From the NCBI RefSeq assembly GCF_932276165.1, contig NC_064006.1, forward strand, positions 8,508,501 to 8,572,500: 64,000 nt of DNA, read 5' to 3'. A program made the position numbers and the translations under genes. This DNA comes from Plutella xylostella (lineage: Eukaryota > Arthropoda > Insecta > Lepidoptera > Plutellidae). Positions 44,846-56,108 of this stretch are shown here, in pieces. Position 1 is the stretch's first letter; each line of letters opens with the position of its first letter. The notes beneath the pieces are model-generated. The model was not told where the DNA came from. It worked only from the letters and a program-made list of their open reading frames with translations, and searched no databases.

Positions 44846-46530
44846 CTTATGTTCCCTGCTGTATTCGCATCCAATGACGGGCTTTGGCAGAGGCCTATTT
44901 CCGTTCACACACTGCTCGAACGATTAGACACGAGGCCCTCAGGAGGGACCGCGCCCACTGGCCACTGACAACAGGACAACACAGTTATCATTCCAGGGGT
45001 TCCTCAAGCACCCCTACCACTACACACACAATAATAGTCTGACCCCTACAAAGAAAGTTTCGTCTGATGAATATTAGTCTTTTTCTCTATTATACCTATA
45101 CCCTATAGTCTATACTTACCCCTGCCCTGGGCATTAATTCGGTGAAGGCTCTCAACTCTATCCTGTATAAAACTATACAGGGTTGAAGATAATAATCAGT
45201 GTTCAGCTCGTTTTACAAACCCATTGGTATATGGATAGTAGGTAACTACATAAGGTGTTTAAAAATGAAATTAAAATATGACGTAGGTATATTAAAAGAC
45301 TTTATTTTCGTCACTTACTCAAAGATCCACATGATCGCACACCATAAATTTTCACAATTATTTACAAATACAACCAGAACTGGACACACTTACCTATGTA
45401 TTTATTAAAATTATCTTAGACCAAGTCACGTCCCCGCGGCGGTCAACATCACCGACGCGGAGGCAATCATTATCAAAACTAGAAGAAACTATTCGTCGAA
45501 TACAAATAAAATGTGTCTATGTCTACAGAAGGCTTATACCAAGGGAACAGTATTTTATCAACATACTTAATTCAATTTGATAAGGTATTTAGTTCCATGA
45601 ACATGAACTTGATTTCAGATTTTTTTACTGAACATTATATGCAGAGCCAAGTAAGAAATAGACCCATTATACTTGTACATAATATAAATGAAGATACATA
45701 AAAATATGTACGAAGTCATTAAGGTTTCAAACGATATTGTTTGATAAGGAAGTACAAGTACACAATGTAACTTATCAGAATGCAATAGAGTTATTTTACT
45801 ATTTTTATACATAAAATCCATTAAAGATATCACAGCAATTATTTTTTAACTCACATGAGTTTCTTAAAATAGTATAACAAAAATAAACCTTACCTACGTA
45901 CAAATAGTTGCATTTTAGCATTTGTGTTTGTCGTTGCAGTAGGGATCATTTTTGCAGCCTCGATATCGCATGAACTAAATCGTACTGTAATTTCTCTTAT
46001 GGATTTCACCTTACATCTATACTTATTATATACGACTCAATGATTGGTCGACTGGTGCCAGGTGGTGGTGGTGGCGGGCAGAAGCCTTCAGCGAGAACAG
46101 AACAGAACATTCAGGAACTAAATAATACGGAGATCTACTTTGGTTCTGTCCTAACACCACCCAGCTATGACCCAGCAGGACCATCATTCTAACAGTGAGC
46201 TTCAAGTCATTATATGACCGCAATCATTTTAGGGCGCTTATCTAAAGCAAAACAATATAGTTAAGACAGATAAACGAACAATAATTAAATGGCGGCGACT
46301 CATGCGTAGATTCCATGCTAAAACAACTATGTACTTATATCTGAAGCTAGCAACAATGTAAGCTTCAGACACGCACACTCGTCTGGCACATCACGTCTGC
46401 TACTACAATCAGCCGTCATTTTCTTATTATTCTGGAAGTGTATAAGAAGGCCCTCAACGACCCTTTGTTAAAGTTACTGACGTTGTTTCGGCATACTTTC
46501 AAAAGGTTAACAGAGATATTTATACGCTTG
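44846..46530. other. Intergenic stretch right of the Pao complex
   Basis: No supportable gene. A GC-richer block at 44870-45010 (AGGCCTATTTCCGTTCACAC) could be a transposon relic. Otherwise AT-rich with short poorly conserved frames. Confidence 0.35.
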
Positions 46531-46630
46531 TACACAAAACTGCGATGCATGCAACGTCGCATCGTAAGAATGTGCGACGGTTTTGACAGTTTTTTGGGCA
46601 CATGCTTGATTACTGTCGCAGTTTTGTGTA
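46531..46630. mobile_element. 100 bp TA-flanked MITE
   Basis: Ends TACACAAAACTGCGA and TCGCAGTTTTGTGTA are perfect 15 bp inverted repeats; the interior contains a second imperfect hairpin (GCGATGCATGCAACGTCGC). TA at both edges suggests a Tc1/mariner-type MITE, just downstream of the SWIB gene. Confidence 0.55.
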
Positions 46631-46844
46631 CTTGTACATTGTACAAGCCCTAAAGGGTGGTTATGGTTTTCTATCTTTTCTACAATTTAACGTCAAACCA
46701 AAATAGACAAATGCTTCTCTGGCGATCTGGCGTAAAACGTAAAAATTACGGAGTTTGTCAGTTTGACACTAAAATGGAGATTTAAAACGGGCATGTTAGG
46801 GAAGATACATCCCTGTACATGAGCTGAGCTGGAGCTCATCGTGC

Positions 46845-49800
46845 CTAGTCCATGAGGAAGTGCGTCTTGAGGTACTTCATCATGCCGAAGGTGCGGAAGC
46901 GCTTGGTCTGGAACACTTTGTACAGCGCGTCGTCGCAGATGGCGAACTGCCGGTTGCTGGGGTCGTACAGCTGCTTCTCCTTGATCAGCGCCCACACCTG
47001 CGACATCCACCACGTTAGATACACACATTCATCACAATGACAATAGGACTAGGAATAGAATAGGAGTCTAGTGCAAGAAACGCGAAGGCATCATTGTCTC
47101 TGAGAGGGATCAGTTTCTATTGCCTCTGACAGTACAGATGTACTTTTAAGGTACAGTCAGCTGCATAAGTAGCTATACACTTTTGTACCTTTTGTGTTTT
47201 TGACATTGTTCAAAAGTGTATAGCTACTTATGCAGCTGACTGTACCAACCAGGAAACGTCAGTAATCTACAATCTTTGAGCAGCATCGCTTATCAGTGAA
47301 AACAAATCTGACATGCTTGTATGGATCTGACAGGTGTTTAGACAGCCGAGTGACGCTGCTTGCGGATTGTTGCCCACTGGATCGAAGACCTTAGGCGGGT
47401 AGCCGGTAGTGGCTGGATGACGAAGGCCGAGGCTTGAGTGTTGTGGCGCTCCTTGGGAGAGGCCTATGTCCAGCAGTGGATGATTATTGGCTGATGATGA
47501 CCGTGTCGATGGTGGCTGTTCGTACCTTCTTGACGACCTCGTGGCGCGCCATCTCGTCGGCGCCCATGAGCTCGGCCAGCGCGGGCGATAGCTTGTAGGC
47601 GCGCGTGTAGCCGCCGCCCTTGCCGCGCCCGCCCGCCTGCAATAACAACAGTTATACATCAGCAAAAGTGCTATATTTTGATTTATTTATACATTTACTA
47701 GTATATCCCATCCCATTCCACGGGGAAAGATATCTGATACAAAGAAAAACTACCCTTATTCAAATGTAATAAGGGTTCTGTCAGATATCTTTCCCCATAG
47801 AATGGGATATAGCTGGCCCGGCGAACTTCATAACGCCTCTTTCCCTACCCTAGTCTTCTTACCTTTTAAACCTTCCCTGGACGAATATTTCAAGACAAAA
47901 ATGAGCCAAATCGGTTCAGCCGTTCTAGAGTTTTAAGCAGACTAACGAACATCAATTCATTGTTATTTATACTAGATAGAAGAAGATTGAAGATATGCAT
48001 AGAATATAAAGAATATAAGATTGCATGCAGCATAATTTGCAAATAGCAGATGTATGTATAATATTTGGACTTAATGTTAAAAGCATTCTCTAGCAGTCCA
48101 CTTGCAGGAGGTGGTATTACAAGTGTGTGTGGTTACCTTCTTGGGCTTGTTGGCCTTCTCCTTCTTGGCCCAGTCGTCGTCGGAGTCGTCGGAGCCCTTT
48201 TTCTTCTTGCGTCCCGCCTTCTTCTTGGGCTTCGGCTTCTCCTGAAATAGGTACACACAGACATTCTTTAGTCAATATCCCCAAAAAAACAATAAATTTA
48301 AAATAAACAGAAGAAATTATTTTCGAAATTTTTGTACATATCCCCTTCAAGTTCAGCTCAGCCAGCCTAGCTCCCGAGTAAACTGGAGCAGCAAGTCTGG
48401 GTGTTGCAATAGCTGAGATAGACGCTCTGTTGGTCCAAGATTGTATCTAAGAGCGAGAGATGCCAGCGCGGGTCATGGCCATGGCACTCATTATCCCTCG
48501 CCTCTTTTTGGTATCAGATTTCTTATGAAATTTATCTACCTATACAATCAGGTAGCAGAGAATCCCAACCGCTCTCAGTTAAGTAGCATTTTCAGGCTTC
48601 TTTGCCCCTGTGTGTTGTACTAACCTCCTCCTCCTCACTGTCATCATCGTCGCTGGACTGCTTGCGCTTCTTGCTGGGCTTGGGCTTGGTCTTGGCGGGC
48701 GCCGGCTCCTCGTCGCTGGAGCTCCCCTCCCCCCCCTCCTCCTCCCCCTCCTCGTCATCGTCGTCCTCCTCCTTACTGTTCACATAGTCCATCACCAGCT
48801 GGTCGATCACCTGCAAGTGGGAACATGCAGGCATCAGGGCAATGATCAAGTTTCTGTAGTGGTATGGTAGCATATAAATTATCTGCAAGCTCCTACCTTA
48901 ATTGTTGGTTGGTTGACTTGCGTAAAAATCAAGATTGGGGTCTTTTGGGTCTTTGAGGTGAGATATACATATTTTATATTTATATGCTGGCGCGGGGGAG
49001 ATGGTCAGAGGCCTGCAGGCATTTACAGATTCAGGACAATGTCTAACCAAGGTTGAGGTCGAACGGACATCGTCACGGAATGACGAAAAACGAAGTTTCG
49101 GACCGCTGCTGCGCCACAACTCTATCTCGTTGTATCAAACGTGCCGATTGCACTACAGTACTTCTAGTACAGGTTTGGCAATTTTTTGAAAACTATAAAA
49201 GTTGCATCATAGTTTCCACTAGAGGCGCCGCTTTGTATGCGAGAAAACGTAAAATTTTATAGTTTCACACAATATAACAAACCTGTACTAGACCCTCAGC
49301 TCTCGTTCCTTTGTTTTTCGTAGAGTAACCCGCCTGTTTTTTAGTTGCTCTCACGTGACGGGTGGATAAAGACAAACTGTGTGATACTGTAAACTGTAGG
49401 GGAGCGGGTGGTAGCTCAGTCGGGTTCGAATCCAGCGCTGACTTGAGCCAATGAGTTCTTAGAATTTAAGTAGCAGGTACTTACACCCCACAGAGAATAG
49501 AACAGATACTGTAAGGTACGTACCAGACGGCAGGTGGACTGGGGCAGTCACAGAGTGGTGGCCAAGAACTGGCAAACAAGGAATAGGCAGACCGCCGGCC
49601 CGATGGTCTGATGACATTGTTAAGGTGGCCAGTAGACACTGGACTAGACTCACACAGGACCGGAAGAGATGGCGTGATAGGGAAGAGGCTTATACCCAGC
49701 AGTGGGCAGATACGGGCTGATAATGATGACGATGATGATGACGTACCACTTTCTGGTCGGCGAGGTCGCGGCCGAGGCTGGCCTCCAGCTGCTGGCGCAC

Positions 49801-51018
49801 CTTCTTGGTGGACGTGGTCGCCAGGTTCGCCTTGCTCAGGATCTCTGCCAACAAACACTCAGTTAATGTCAGCTGTGGATTCATCTCTCTTCGCAGGTAC
49901 GCATCGCCCGCCACTTTAGAGTATTAACAAAGTAGGTAACTTTGTGCCCGCCAGCCGCCACTACACACATTGCAGTGGTCATTGTACACTACCTAGTTAC
50001 CTACCAATAAATTTCTAGGCTATCTATGATATACTTACCTACTTTGTAAAATATAAACTAGTAGTCATAGGGCTGTATAGTTTGGTCCAAACAACTTGAA
50101 TTTTCCTGAATATTATATTTGAATTACCGAAAAGTGAGAATCGACACAGGACTATGGGCTAGCTGAGGAAACTAATAAATACCTATAAAACTACGGGAAT
50201 AACTCGTAGAATATTACTTTATTCAACTCATCTTCATCTTCTGGAGAACAACTACAATAAGTAGGTAATAAAATAAAAGTTATGTAGGCTAGGCTAGCTA
50301 CTAATATCGGTAGGTATTTATATTGTAGTCTTTCCGATTTATGAATTATTTGAACTCGCTCTAACATAAGAATACATACTTAACGTTATAAAAGAATCGT
50401 CTTGAGTGCAAGAACAAAACGCGTTCTACTCGATCGATGTGCGATTCGGAACGCTGAAAATGGCGGCTTGGCTGATTTGACAGACGAATAAGTTTAATAC
50501 TAAAATTAGAAGATTATGCACAAAATACTACGTATTCAGAGAAATGTTTCAAATAATAATGATAATTTGGCATTGTCCGCGCTTGTCTGCATACTCAAAA
50601 TCAATTCTACGGCCGCCATTTCGGTGTTCTATACGTGGAACATTACTGCAATGAGTTATGTTCCCAGACAAAAATAAACCACCAGTAACCAAGCGTCACG
50701 AGAACGCCTAAAATAAAGGTTTTTACCAAAATAAGACCGGACTTCAGTACCAAACAACTTTCACTTGAAACATTTTCTAATAATCTACATACTATCAGAG
50801 TTATTTGAAATTGAAAATATGGGCAATCCAAGTTTTCATAGAACGCAGTATGGGAAGCCATTACACGACATCTTTTATAGAGCGAAGTGGTTGCAATTTC
50901 ATGAAAAACATCATAATTCCTCACAAATAAATCAGGTTTATCAAAATTTAAGTCGTTATTTAGTATTTTACTTACTTGCGATTTCTTTTTCAAGTTCTTC
51001 TTTGCTAATGTCTGACAT
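46845..51018 (-). CDS. DEK_C and SWIB domain protein (UAF30/spp27-like), six exons, 231 residues
   Basis: Exons: 51018-50976, 49844-49747, 48810-48625, 48241-48137, 47636-47526, 46997-46845, all with AG/GT borders; lengths sum to 696 bases with consistent phase. Residues 1 to about 55 form a DEK_C fold (MSDISKEELEKEIAKILS, TTSTKKVRQQLE, DLADQK). Then come acidic and lysine-rich repeats (EEDDDDEEGEEEGG, KPSKKRKQSSDDDD). The C-terminus is a SWIB domain (YKLSPALAELMG, RHEVVKKVWALIKEKQLYD, DDALYKVF, MMKYLKTHFLMD). Yeast UAF30 and TRI1 and fission yeast spp27 share this architecture; UAF30 acts in rDNA promoter binding. Nuclear chromatin or transcription role inferred. Head to head with Nop14. Confidence 0.93.
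47152..47244. mobile_element. Complete 93 bp palindromic MITE
   Basis: Perfect 34 bp inverted repeats starting TACAGTCAGCTGCATAAG surround a short spacer with GTACCTTTTGTGTTTTTG. TA at both ends. It is the intact version of the MITE split by Pao1, and lies in intron 5 of the SWIB gene. Confidence 0.85.
47330..47505 (+). repeat. LINE 3' relic with TGATGATGA tail
   Basis: Ends GGAGAGGCCTATGTCCAGCA then GTGGATGATTATTGGCTGATGATGA, the very common lepidopteran RTE-type 3' end. Intron 5 of the SWIB gene, immediately before exon 5. Confidence 0.6.
47702..47811. mobile_element. 110 bp inverted-repeat element
   Basis: TATATCCCATCCCATTCC at the left and a near complement ending GAATGGGATATA at the right, with GGGGAAAGATATCTGA mirrored as TCAGATATCTTTCCCC. 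Directly followed by a Helitron-like block. Intron 4 of the SWIB gene. Confidence 0.65.
47812..47990 (-). mobile_element. Degraded Helitron-like repeat
   Basis: GCTGGCCCGGCGAACTTC followed later by CAAATCGGTTCAGCCG, as in the 6588 and 56990 repeats but more diverged. Confidence 0.45.
49395..49460 (+). repeat. tRNA-like SINE head fragment
   Basis: GGGTGGTAGCTCAGTCGG and GGGTTCGAATCCAGCGC resemble tRNA boxes A and B only about 15 bases apart, too close for a tRNA gene. A truncated SINE head of a different family from the three other SINEs here. Confidence 0.4.
49500..49745 (+). pseudogene. RTE-like LINE 3' fragment
   Basis: The plus frame encodes GRPPARWSDDIVKVASRHW-like residues and DRKRWRDREEAYTQQW, the conserved RTE ORF2 C-terminus, then GGCTGATAATGATGACGATG. 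It ends one base before the splice donor side of exon 2 (49747), so the intron border abuts the element. Confidence 0.65.
49860..50975. other. SWIB gene intron 1
   Basis: About 1.1 kb, AT-rich, no gene or clear repeat; a GC-richer patch with CGATCGATGTGCGATTCGG lies near 50430. Confidence 0.5.
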
Positions 51019-51663
51019 TTTTGCTGGAGCAAGTAGATTTCGTCTTCCCAAGTCAAGTCCGCAGCGAACAAGAGAAAAAGCCACACAATAATATACCTAC
51101 GCGATAGATGCTACACGGCTTGGATACGAGATAAGCCGAAGCCATGTTCGGCTACACTCGGGTGCGCTCTTTCGTTCGGAAATTTGTTTAGAAAGTTTTA
51201 ATAAAGTTGTATGTCATCAATATACTGAGAAGAAATTGTTATAACATTCCGGGATCGTTATCGTCGAACTTTACAGACATGATTTGCCTAGGCAAAATGT
51301 AAAAATGAAAATAATAATACTAATAGGCCTTTTTCATAAGGGTTTATATTGGTTTCTAGGTTCTTTAATAGGTTGGGGAACAATACTCGCATACATCCTA
51401 TCCTAAACTTTCAACAAGGAAACGAGCATAGCCTGGCATGTTAATGAAATGGAAATTTATCTATTTTTCCACAACCACGCACAATTTACCTTTATTTCTG
51501 AACGCACTTGCTAAACGTCAAAAACACGCGTGTAAACGTCAAAACACTTAACCTCAAAATTTGTCAAAAACAAATGGTGTTTTGTGTAATAACTAAAACA
51601 AAGTTGAATTAACTGTGGCCTCTTTCACTAAATAAATTACATAAATATAAGGCTTCGTTAAAC
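51019..51663. promoter_or_regulatory. Divergent promoter interval between the SWIB gene and Nop14
   Basis: 645 bp separate the two start codons, which point outward. No TATA box is obvious. Two nuclear growth-related genes in this arrangement may be co-regulated; that is inference from layout only. Confidence 0.55.
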
Positions 51664-53136
51664 ATGGCGAAAGCTAAAAATAAACGAAACTCAGGACTTG
51701 CTGACAAAGTTCACAACAAGAGAAAAGGCGATGTTCACAAGAAAAAGTTGAATCCTTTCGAGGTGCACATCAACAGAGAGAAGATGAAGGTGCTGGGGCA
51801 GAAGTCCAAGCACGAGCGTGGCATGCCGGGCGTCGCGCGCGCGCGCGCCGTGCAGAAGGTACACATTCCGATTACATTACATGTTAATGTTAGAATGGAG
51901 TCATCTTGAGTCCAAGGTGTCTCAAAAACCCTCAATTCCGCATGCAGGAAATAATAAACAATACTAACTGAGCCGCCATTTCAGCGTAAAGAAACCCTCG
52001 GCACAGAGATGAAGCTGATGCACAAGACGAACGTGTTCACGGACCGGCGCATCGGGGAGAAGGACTCGGCGCTGTCGGCCGAGGAGCGCGCCACGGCGAG
52101 GTTCGCGGCGGAGCGCGCGCGCCGCCCGCGCCCCGCGCTCTACAACCTGGCCGACGACGAGCTGCTCACACACAGGTATACTACTAGAACGACTCTGTGC
52201 AGAGGAATGTGCCACCTCTTATACACAAATGACAAGAGTTTAGGCCATCCAACCCCAAGCTAGGCACAACCTGTGTTATGGGTGTTGGACAGGTGATACA
52301 TCTACACAAATACATAGATAGATACATACTAAATATAAATATTAACACCTAAGACCTGAGTACAAATATCTGCCCCAGTCCGGAATCGAACCCGGGACTT
52401 TTGGCATAGCAGTAAGGGTCACTAATGTTAGTTGTTGCCTGTTGCTAGCTGTTCGTGGGGTGCTCGGTATCCGGGCGTATATGTGCGCGGGCGCCGCCTC
52501 GTCCCGTTATCTAGGCACGGCTGGCAGGATGACGCGGGCACACTGAACGGGTCGCGCCCCGATACTGAAAAAATATTTTATGCCTCTGCAGGCTTATACC
52601 TCTCTGTGGCTTATACCTACCTACATAATACTCGTAATATAATGTATTCGCGGTATCTGGACCGGCTACCTACTGACGTACTTTTTATGTAACTCTTATT
52701 ATATTATGTTATGCATTTATATTGTACCTATTCTATTATTTATGGTTTATTTATAAACTTAGTATTATGCGTCTTATTATTTATAAATATATATTTTTAC
52801 TTAATGTACCTACTTATATATATATAACCTAGCTTACTCAAATATACACACATTCCACACATACACACACACACACACAACACAACCCATCCTAATTAAG
52901 TACCTCGCGTTCGTGACTGAGGTCACAACTCTTAGGGCCAGCTGAAAACCAGCGCTGTGGCCTCCTGGGCACAGCACACGCTGAGCTGGTGCCTTTTTGA
53001 CGCTCTGGACAGCAACCGTGCTTGTTTGTATTATTTTCTGTTTTTTTCTTTTCATATAAATTATTTGTAGTATTCTTTTTTTCTTTTTTTTCTTTTTGTT
53101 TCTGTTTTTTATTGTTCAGTGTGTCAAATAAATGTT

Positions 53137-53171
<35 letters not shown>

Positions 53172-54009
53172 AATCACTACACCATTCAGCCGTCAATGTA
53201 AGTTAGATGCTTCTCAGGAGCAATACTTCTCCTTAAATGTATTCCTGTGGGTATACTGAGATGAAAAGTATGCATTTATGTTCCATGGTGTTAGTTTCCT
53301 ACATGGTTACTTTTCATCAAAATTGGTCCAGCTTAATTTCCAGGGAAAGAGTATCAAACATTATTATAGATGCTTGGTACTCTATATTATAAGTAGAATA
53401 AACATTAGTGCTTTGAACTTAGTTACATTGTAATGATTTGTTTTCAGAGGGCAAACATTGGAGCAGATAGAAAAGTTTGATGACCCGAGATCCTCAGATG
53501 ATGAAGACGATGATGATGGCCGGAAGGCATTCCGTGGATTAGATGGTAACACAACTGATACTCATTTAATACCTACATCATAATAAAACCAGTTTCCTGC
53601 CTGTGGGTAGGAGAAAACTATTCCCCATGAGAAATAATTTCAATTACACCTAGCCTATTTCTATTCTCTGTGGGGGTGTTAATTTCTGCACCTGACTGAG
53701 TCATGTCATTTTTTCTAGATTTTTTATTACCAGTGTGATAAAATGGCAGGGCATTTACTAAAGTAGCTATCATCACTCCTTAGGCTCCCAATTAAATCCT
53801 TAAATAAGCACAAAATGGCCATTTATAACACAGAACTGCTTCCTCAGACGAGTTCGTGTCGGAGGGCCACTTCGGCGGCGGCATGCTGTCGCGCGGCGCG
53901 GGGGGCGCGGGGGGCGGGGCGCGCTCGCACCAGGACCTCATTGACCAGCTCATCGCCGACAGCAAGCGCCGCAAGGCCGACAAGCAGAAGCTCAAGGAGC
54001 AGACACTCG
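51664..54009 (+). CDS. Nop14: Nucleolar protein 14, first four exons (3' part outside the window)
   Basis: Nop14 is a U3-associated factor of the 90S/SSU processome needed for 18S rRNA maturation. Exons 51664-51858, 51985-52175, 53448-53545 and 53848-54009 have AG/GT borders and matching phases, giving the first 215 residues. Family features: NPFEVHINREKMKVLG, RKETLGTEMKLMHKTNVFTDRRIGEKD (shortened here in part), GQTLEQIEKFDDPR with an acidic run, DEFVSEGHFGGGM and HQDLIDQLIADSKRRK. The next exon is not found by 64 kb, so intron 4 would be at least 10 kb, filled by transposons, unless the assembly or gene is broken. Confidence 0.93.
52208..53194 (-). mobile_element. tRNA-derived SINE split by a LINE 3' fragment
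   Basis: The SINE body (GCTAGGCACAACCTGTGTTA) and box B (GAATCGAACCCGGGAC on the plus strand) run to 52424; the box A end (AATCACTACACCATTCAGCC) resumes at 53170. It lies in Nop14 intron 2. Confidence 0.75.
52425..53169 (+). mobile_element. LINE 3' end or related repeat with (TTTC)n tail, nested in the SINE
   Basis: About 745 bp ending TCAAATAAATGTTTCTTTCT and a run of TTTC. A (CA)n run is at 52855-52880 and a conserved-looking block GAGCTGGTGCCTTTTTGACG at 52984. No ORF survives. A possible CTAAT duplication flanks it. Confidence 0.6.
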
Positions 54010-54043
54010 GTATGGATATTTCATTATGTTTTATACACTTTTT

Positions 54044-54105
54044 TGGATCATCATCATCATCATCATCAGGTCCTGGGATCCCTAACTAGGGACATAGGGC
54101 TCGAA
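54044..54105. repeat. (ATC)n LINE/SINE tail
   Basis: A run of ATC followed by CAGGTCCTGGGATCCCTAAC; the same class of tail as 5476-5660. Confidence 0.4.
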
Positions 54106-54109
54106 GTGT

Positions 54110-55145
54110 AGTTTTCCACGGGAACACCCAAATATTCCGAAAAACTTTTTTCCGAATTTGATAACCCCGAATATGTAATTTACGAAATATTGCAATACCG
54201 ATTTTTTAAAATACCGAATTATAATAGTCACGAAAATTATAATTTCGAATATTATAATCACGAATATTGTTATTACGATTGTTAAATATACGAATGTTAA
54301 AAAATACGATTACTTTAATATACGAAAAATAAAATACCGATTTATTATAATCACGAAAAAGTCAAATCCCGATCGGAAATATGATAATTCGTGATTTTGA
54401 CCAAAAAAACATAAACGTCTTTAAAACTTTAGAACCAAAACCAAAAGATAGGTGCGACGACGAGCAAAGCGAGGAGGAGCGTGTTAGGTGCACATAGATA
54501 TCGAAAAACAAAGCGGAGCGCAGCGAAGCGGAGCGGAGCGTTTCAAATATAGAGCAAAACATTTGCTAGGATTTTTATGGTGTTTAAACTTAAAAACCTT
54601 AGGACCTAAACCTAAAGATAGGTGCGACGACGAGCAAAGCGAGGAGGAGCGTGTTAGGTGCACATAGATATCGAAAAACAAAGCGGAGCGCAGCGAAGCG
54701 GAGCGGAGCGTTTCAAATATAGAGCAAAACAATTGCTAGGATTTTATGGTGTTTAAACTTAAAAACCTTAGGACCTAAACCTAAAGATAGGTGCAACGAC
54801 GAGCAAAGCGAGGAGGAGCGTGTTAGGTGCACATAGATATCGAAAAACAAAGCGGAGCGCAGCGAAGCGGAGCGGAGCGTTTCACATAATATAGCTTAAA
54901 AATATTGTTTTTATACGGATTATGCTGTTAATTAACCCACTATTCATAATAGATAACCATTTCTTGTTAACTAAGAAACATTCGGGAATTTGTATTTTCG
55001 GAATATTAAAACTTCGGGATTCGTAGTTTTAACAATTCGATATAATAAAAAATCTTACCTTTGAAACATCGAAATAATAATACTCGGAAAATTGACTTTC
55101 GTCATTTTAATAAATCTGTTGTTTAAAATTTCGTTTATAAACTAT
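54110..55145. mobile_element. Unclassified element X1: phased CGAA arms around a tandem GC-rich core
   Basis: Left arm 54130-54400: about 16 copies of (A/C)CGAA or CCGAT spaced roughly 12-20 bases in AT-rich DNA. Right arm 54965-55140: the same motif inverted (TTCGG, TTCGT) about nine times. Between them are three tandem core units. No ORF, no resolved TSD. The inverted orientation of the motif in the two arms suggests protein-binding subterminal repeats of a DNA transposon. Confidence 0.5.
54425..54890. repeat. Three tandem copies of a 169-170 bp unit
   Basis: GGTGCGACGACGAGCAAAGC starts at 54451, 54621 and (as GGTGCAACG) 54790. Each unit also has GAGGAGGAGCGTGTTAGGTG, a repeated AAGCGGAGCGCAGCGAAGCG block and AT-rich spacer with TTGCTAGGATTTT. 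Confidence 0.9.
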
Positions 55146-55150
55146 TGAAA

Positions 55151-55548
55151 GATCAAACGAACTTACCTGAAGTGAAGTTCGATCACAATTATCCTGTCTT
55201 CGTCGAAGAGATTTATATTATTTTTAACCATGTAGTAGCTCTGCTGCTGCACACAAATATCGCACGTAGTTTTTAGCGCCCTCTAGTGTATAACTCCGAA
55301 ACTAAAAGTTTCGTCACACCGGAGCGCCCCGCCCCGCGGCTCCCCCTGCCGGCAGCCTCATTCTTTTTAGAGGATCCAGCAACATTGTACTGTAAAGGGA
55401 ACTATATAATGGGAAGGGAGGGACCTTAAATCTCTTCGACGAAGACAGGATAATTGTGATCGAACTTCACTTCAGGTAAGTTCGTTTGATCTTTCAATTA
55501 TCCAGTCTTCGTCTCCGAGATTTATATTATTTTTAACTATGTAGATGT
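55151..55548. repeat. Inverted and direct repeats of the DIRS-like element
   Basis: A: GAAGTGAAGTTCGATCACAA then TTATCCTGTCTTCGTCGAAG then AGATTTATATTATTTTTAAC. B is the reverse complement of the first two thirds of A, about 64 bp. C repeats TTATCCAGTCTTCGTCTCCG then AGATTTATATTATTTTTAAC in direct orientation right after B. Confidence 0.85.
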
Positions 55549-55630
55549 TTGGAGTATTTAAATATTAACAATGTTGCTAAATAAAATAAAAAGTCTTGAT
55601 GAATATTGAAAAATATGTATTTTTATTTAC

Positions 55631-56071
55631 TTATGATTGCTCAACAAATTGACTGTTACTCAACAAGTTAGAATCAGAATCAACAATAGGCCTATTATAA
55701 AAATTGGCAAAAATTGAAGAATGTTCGGTCCAGCCTGCTGATTTACGAATTATATCAAAGCTAACCCCTGCTCGAGCTGCAGATGAAGTGGCTGCATGCC
55801 GAGTGCTATGGGCACTGAATATTGTAGTGTCTATACCGCTTGCCGACAGCGTCTCCTTTAGCCATCGGCCGATAGTTTGTGTCGATGCTGGTCTAAATGG
55901 TTTCTTATAAGTAAATAATACTTTGTTACCAGTTCTATGGTCTGCGGTCCTATTTAAATAAGCTTGTAAGGTGGTTGCTGGGCATATGTTAGGGTTTTGT
56001 ACAAAAAATGGCAAATTCAAAACAGGCTGGGCACGACCAATCCCCGATGTCTTAACTAAATCATCAATTAT

Positions 56072-56108
<37 letters not shown>

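Noticed and set aside
48065..48870. Leucine/serine-rich plus-strand ORFs
   Set aside because: Antisense of the acidic and lysine-rich exons 3 and 4 of the SWIB gene.
49395..49460. Possible tRNA gene
   Set aside because: Boxes A and B are too close together and no acceptor stem pairs; better explained as a SINE head fragment.
53101..53170. Microsatellite (TTTC)n as an independent feature
   Set aside because: It is the tail of the nested LINE-like fragment, so it is reported there.
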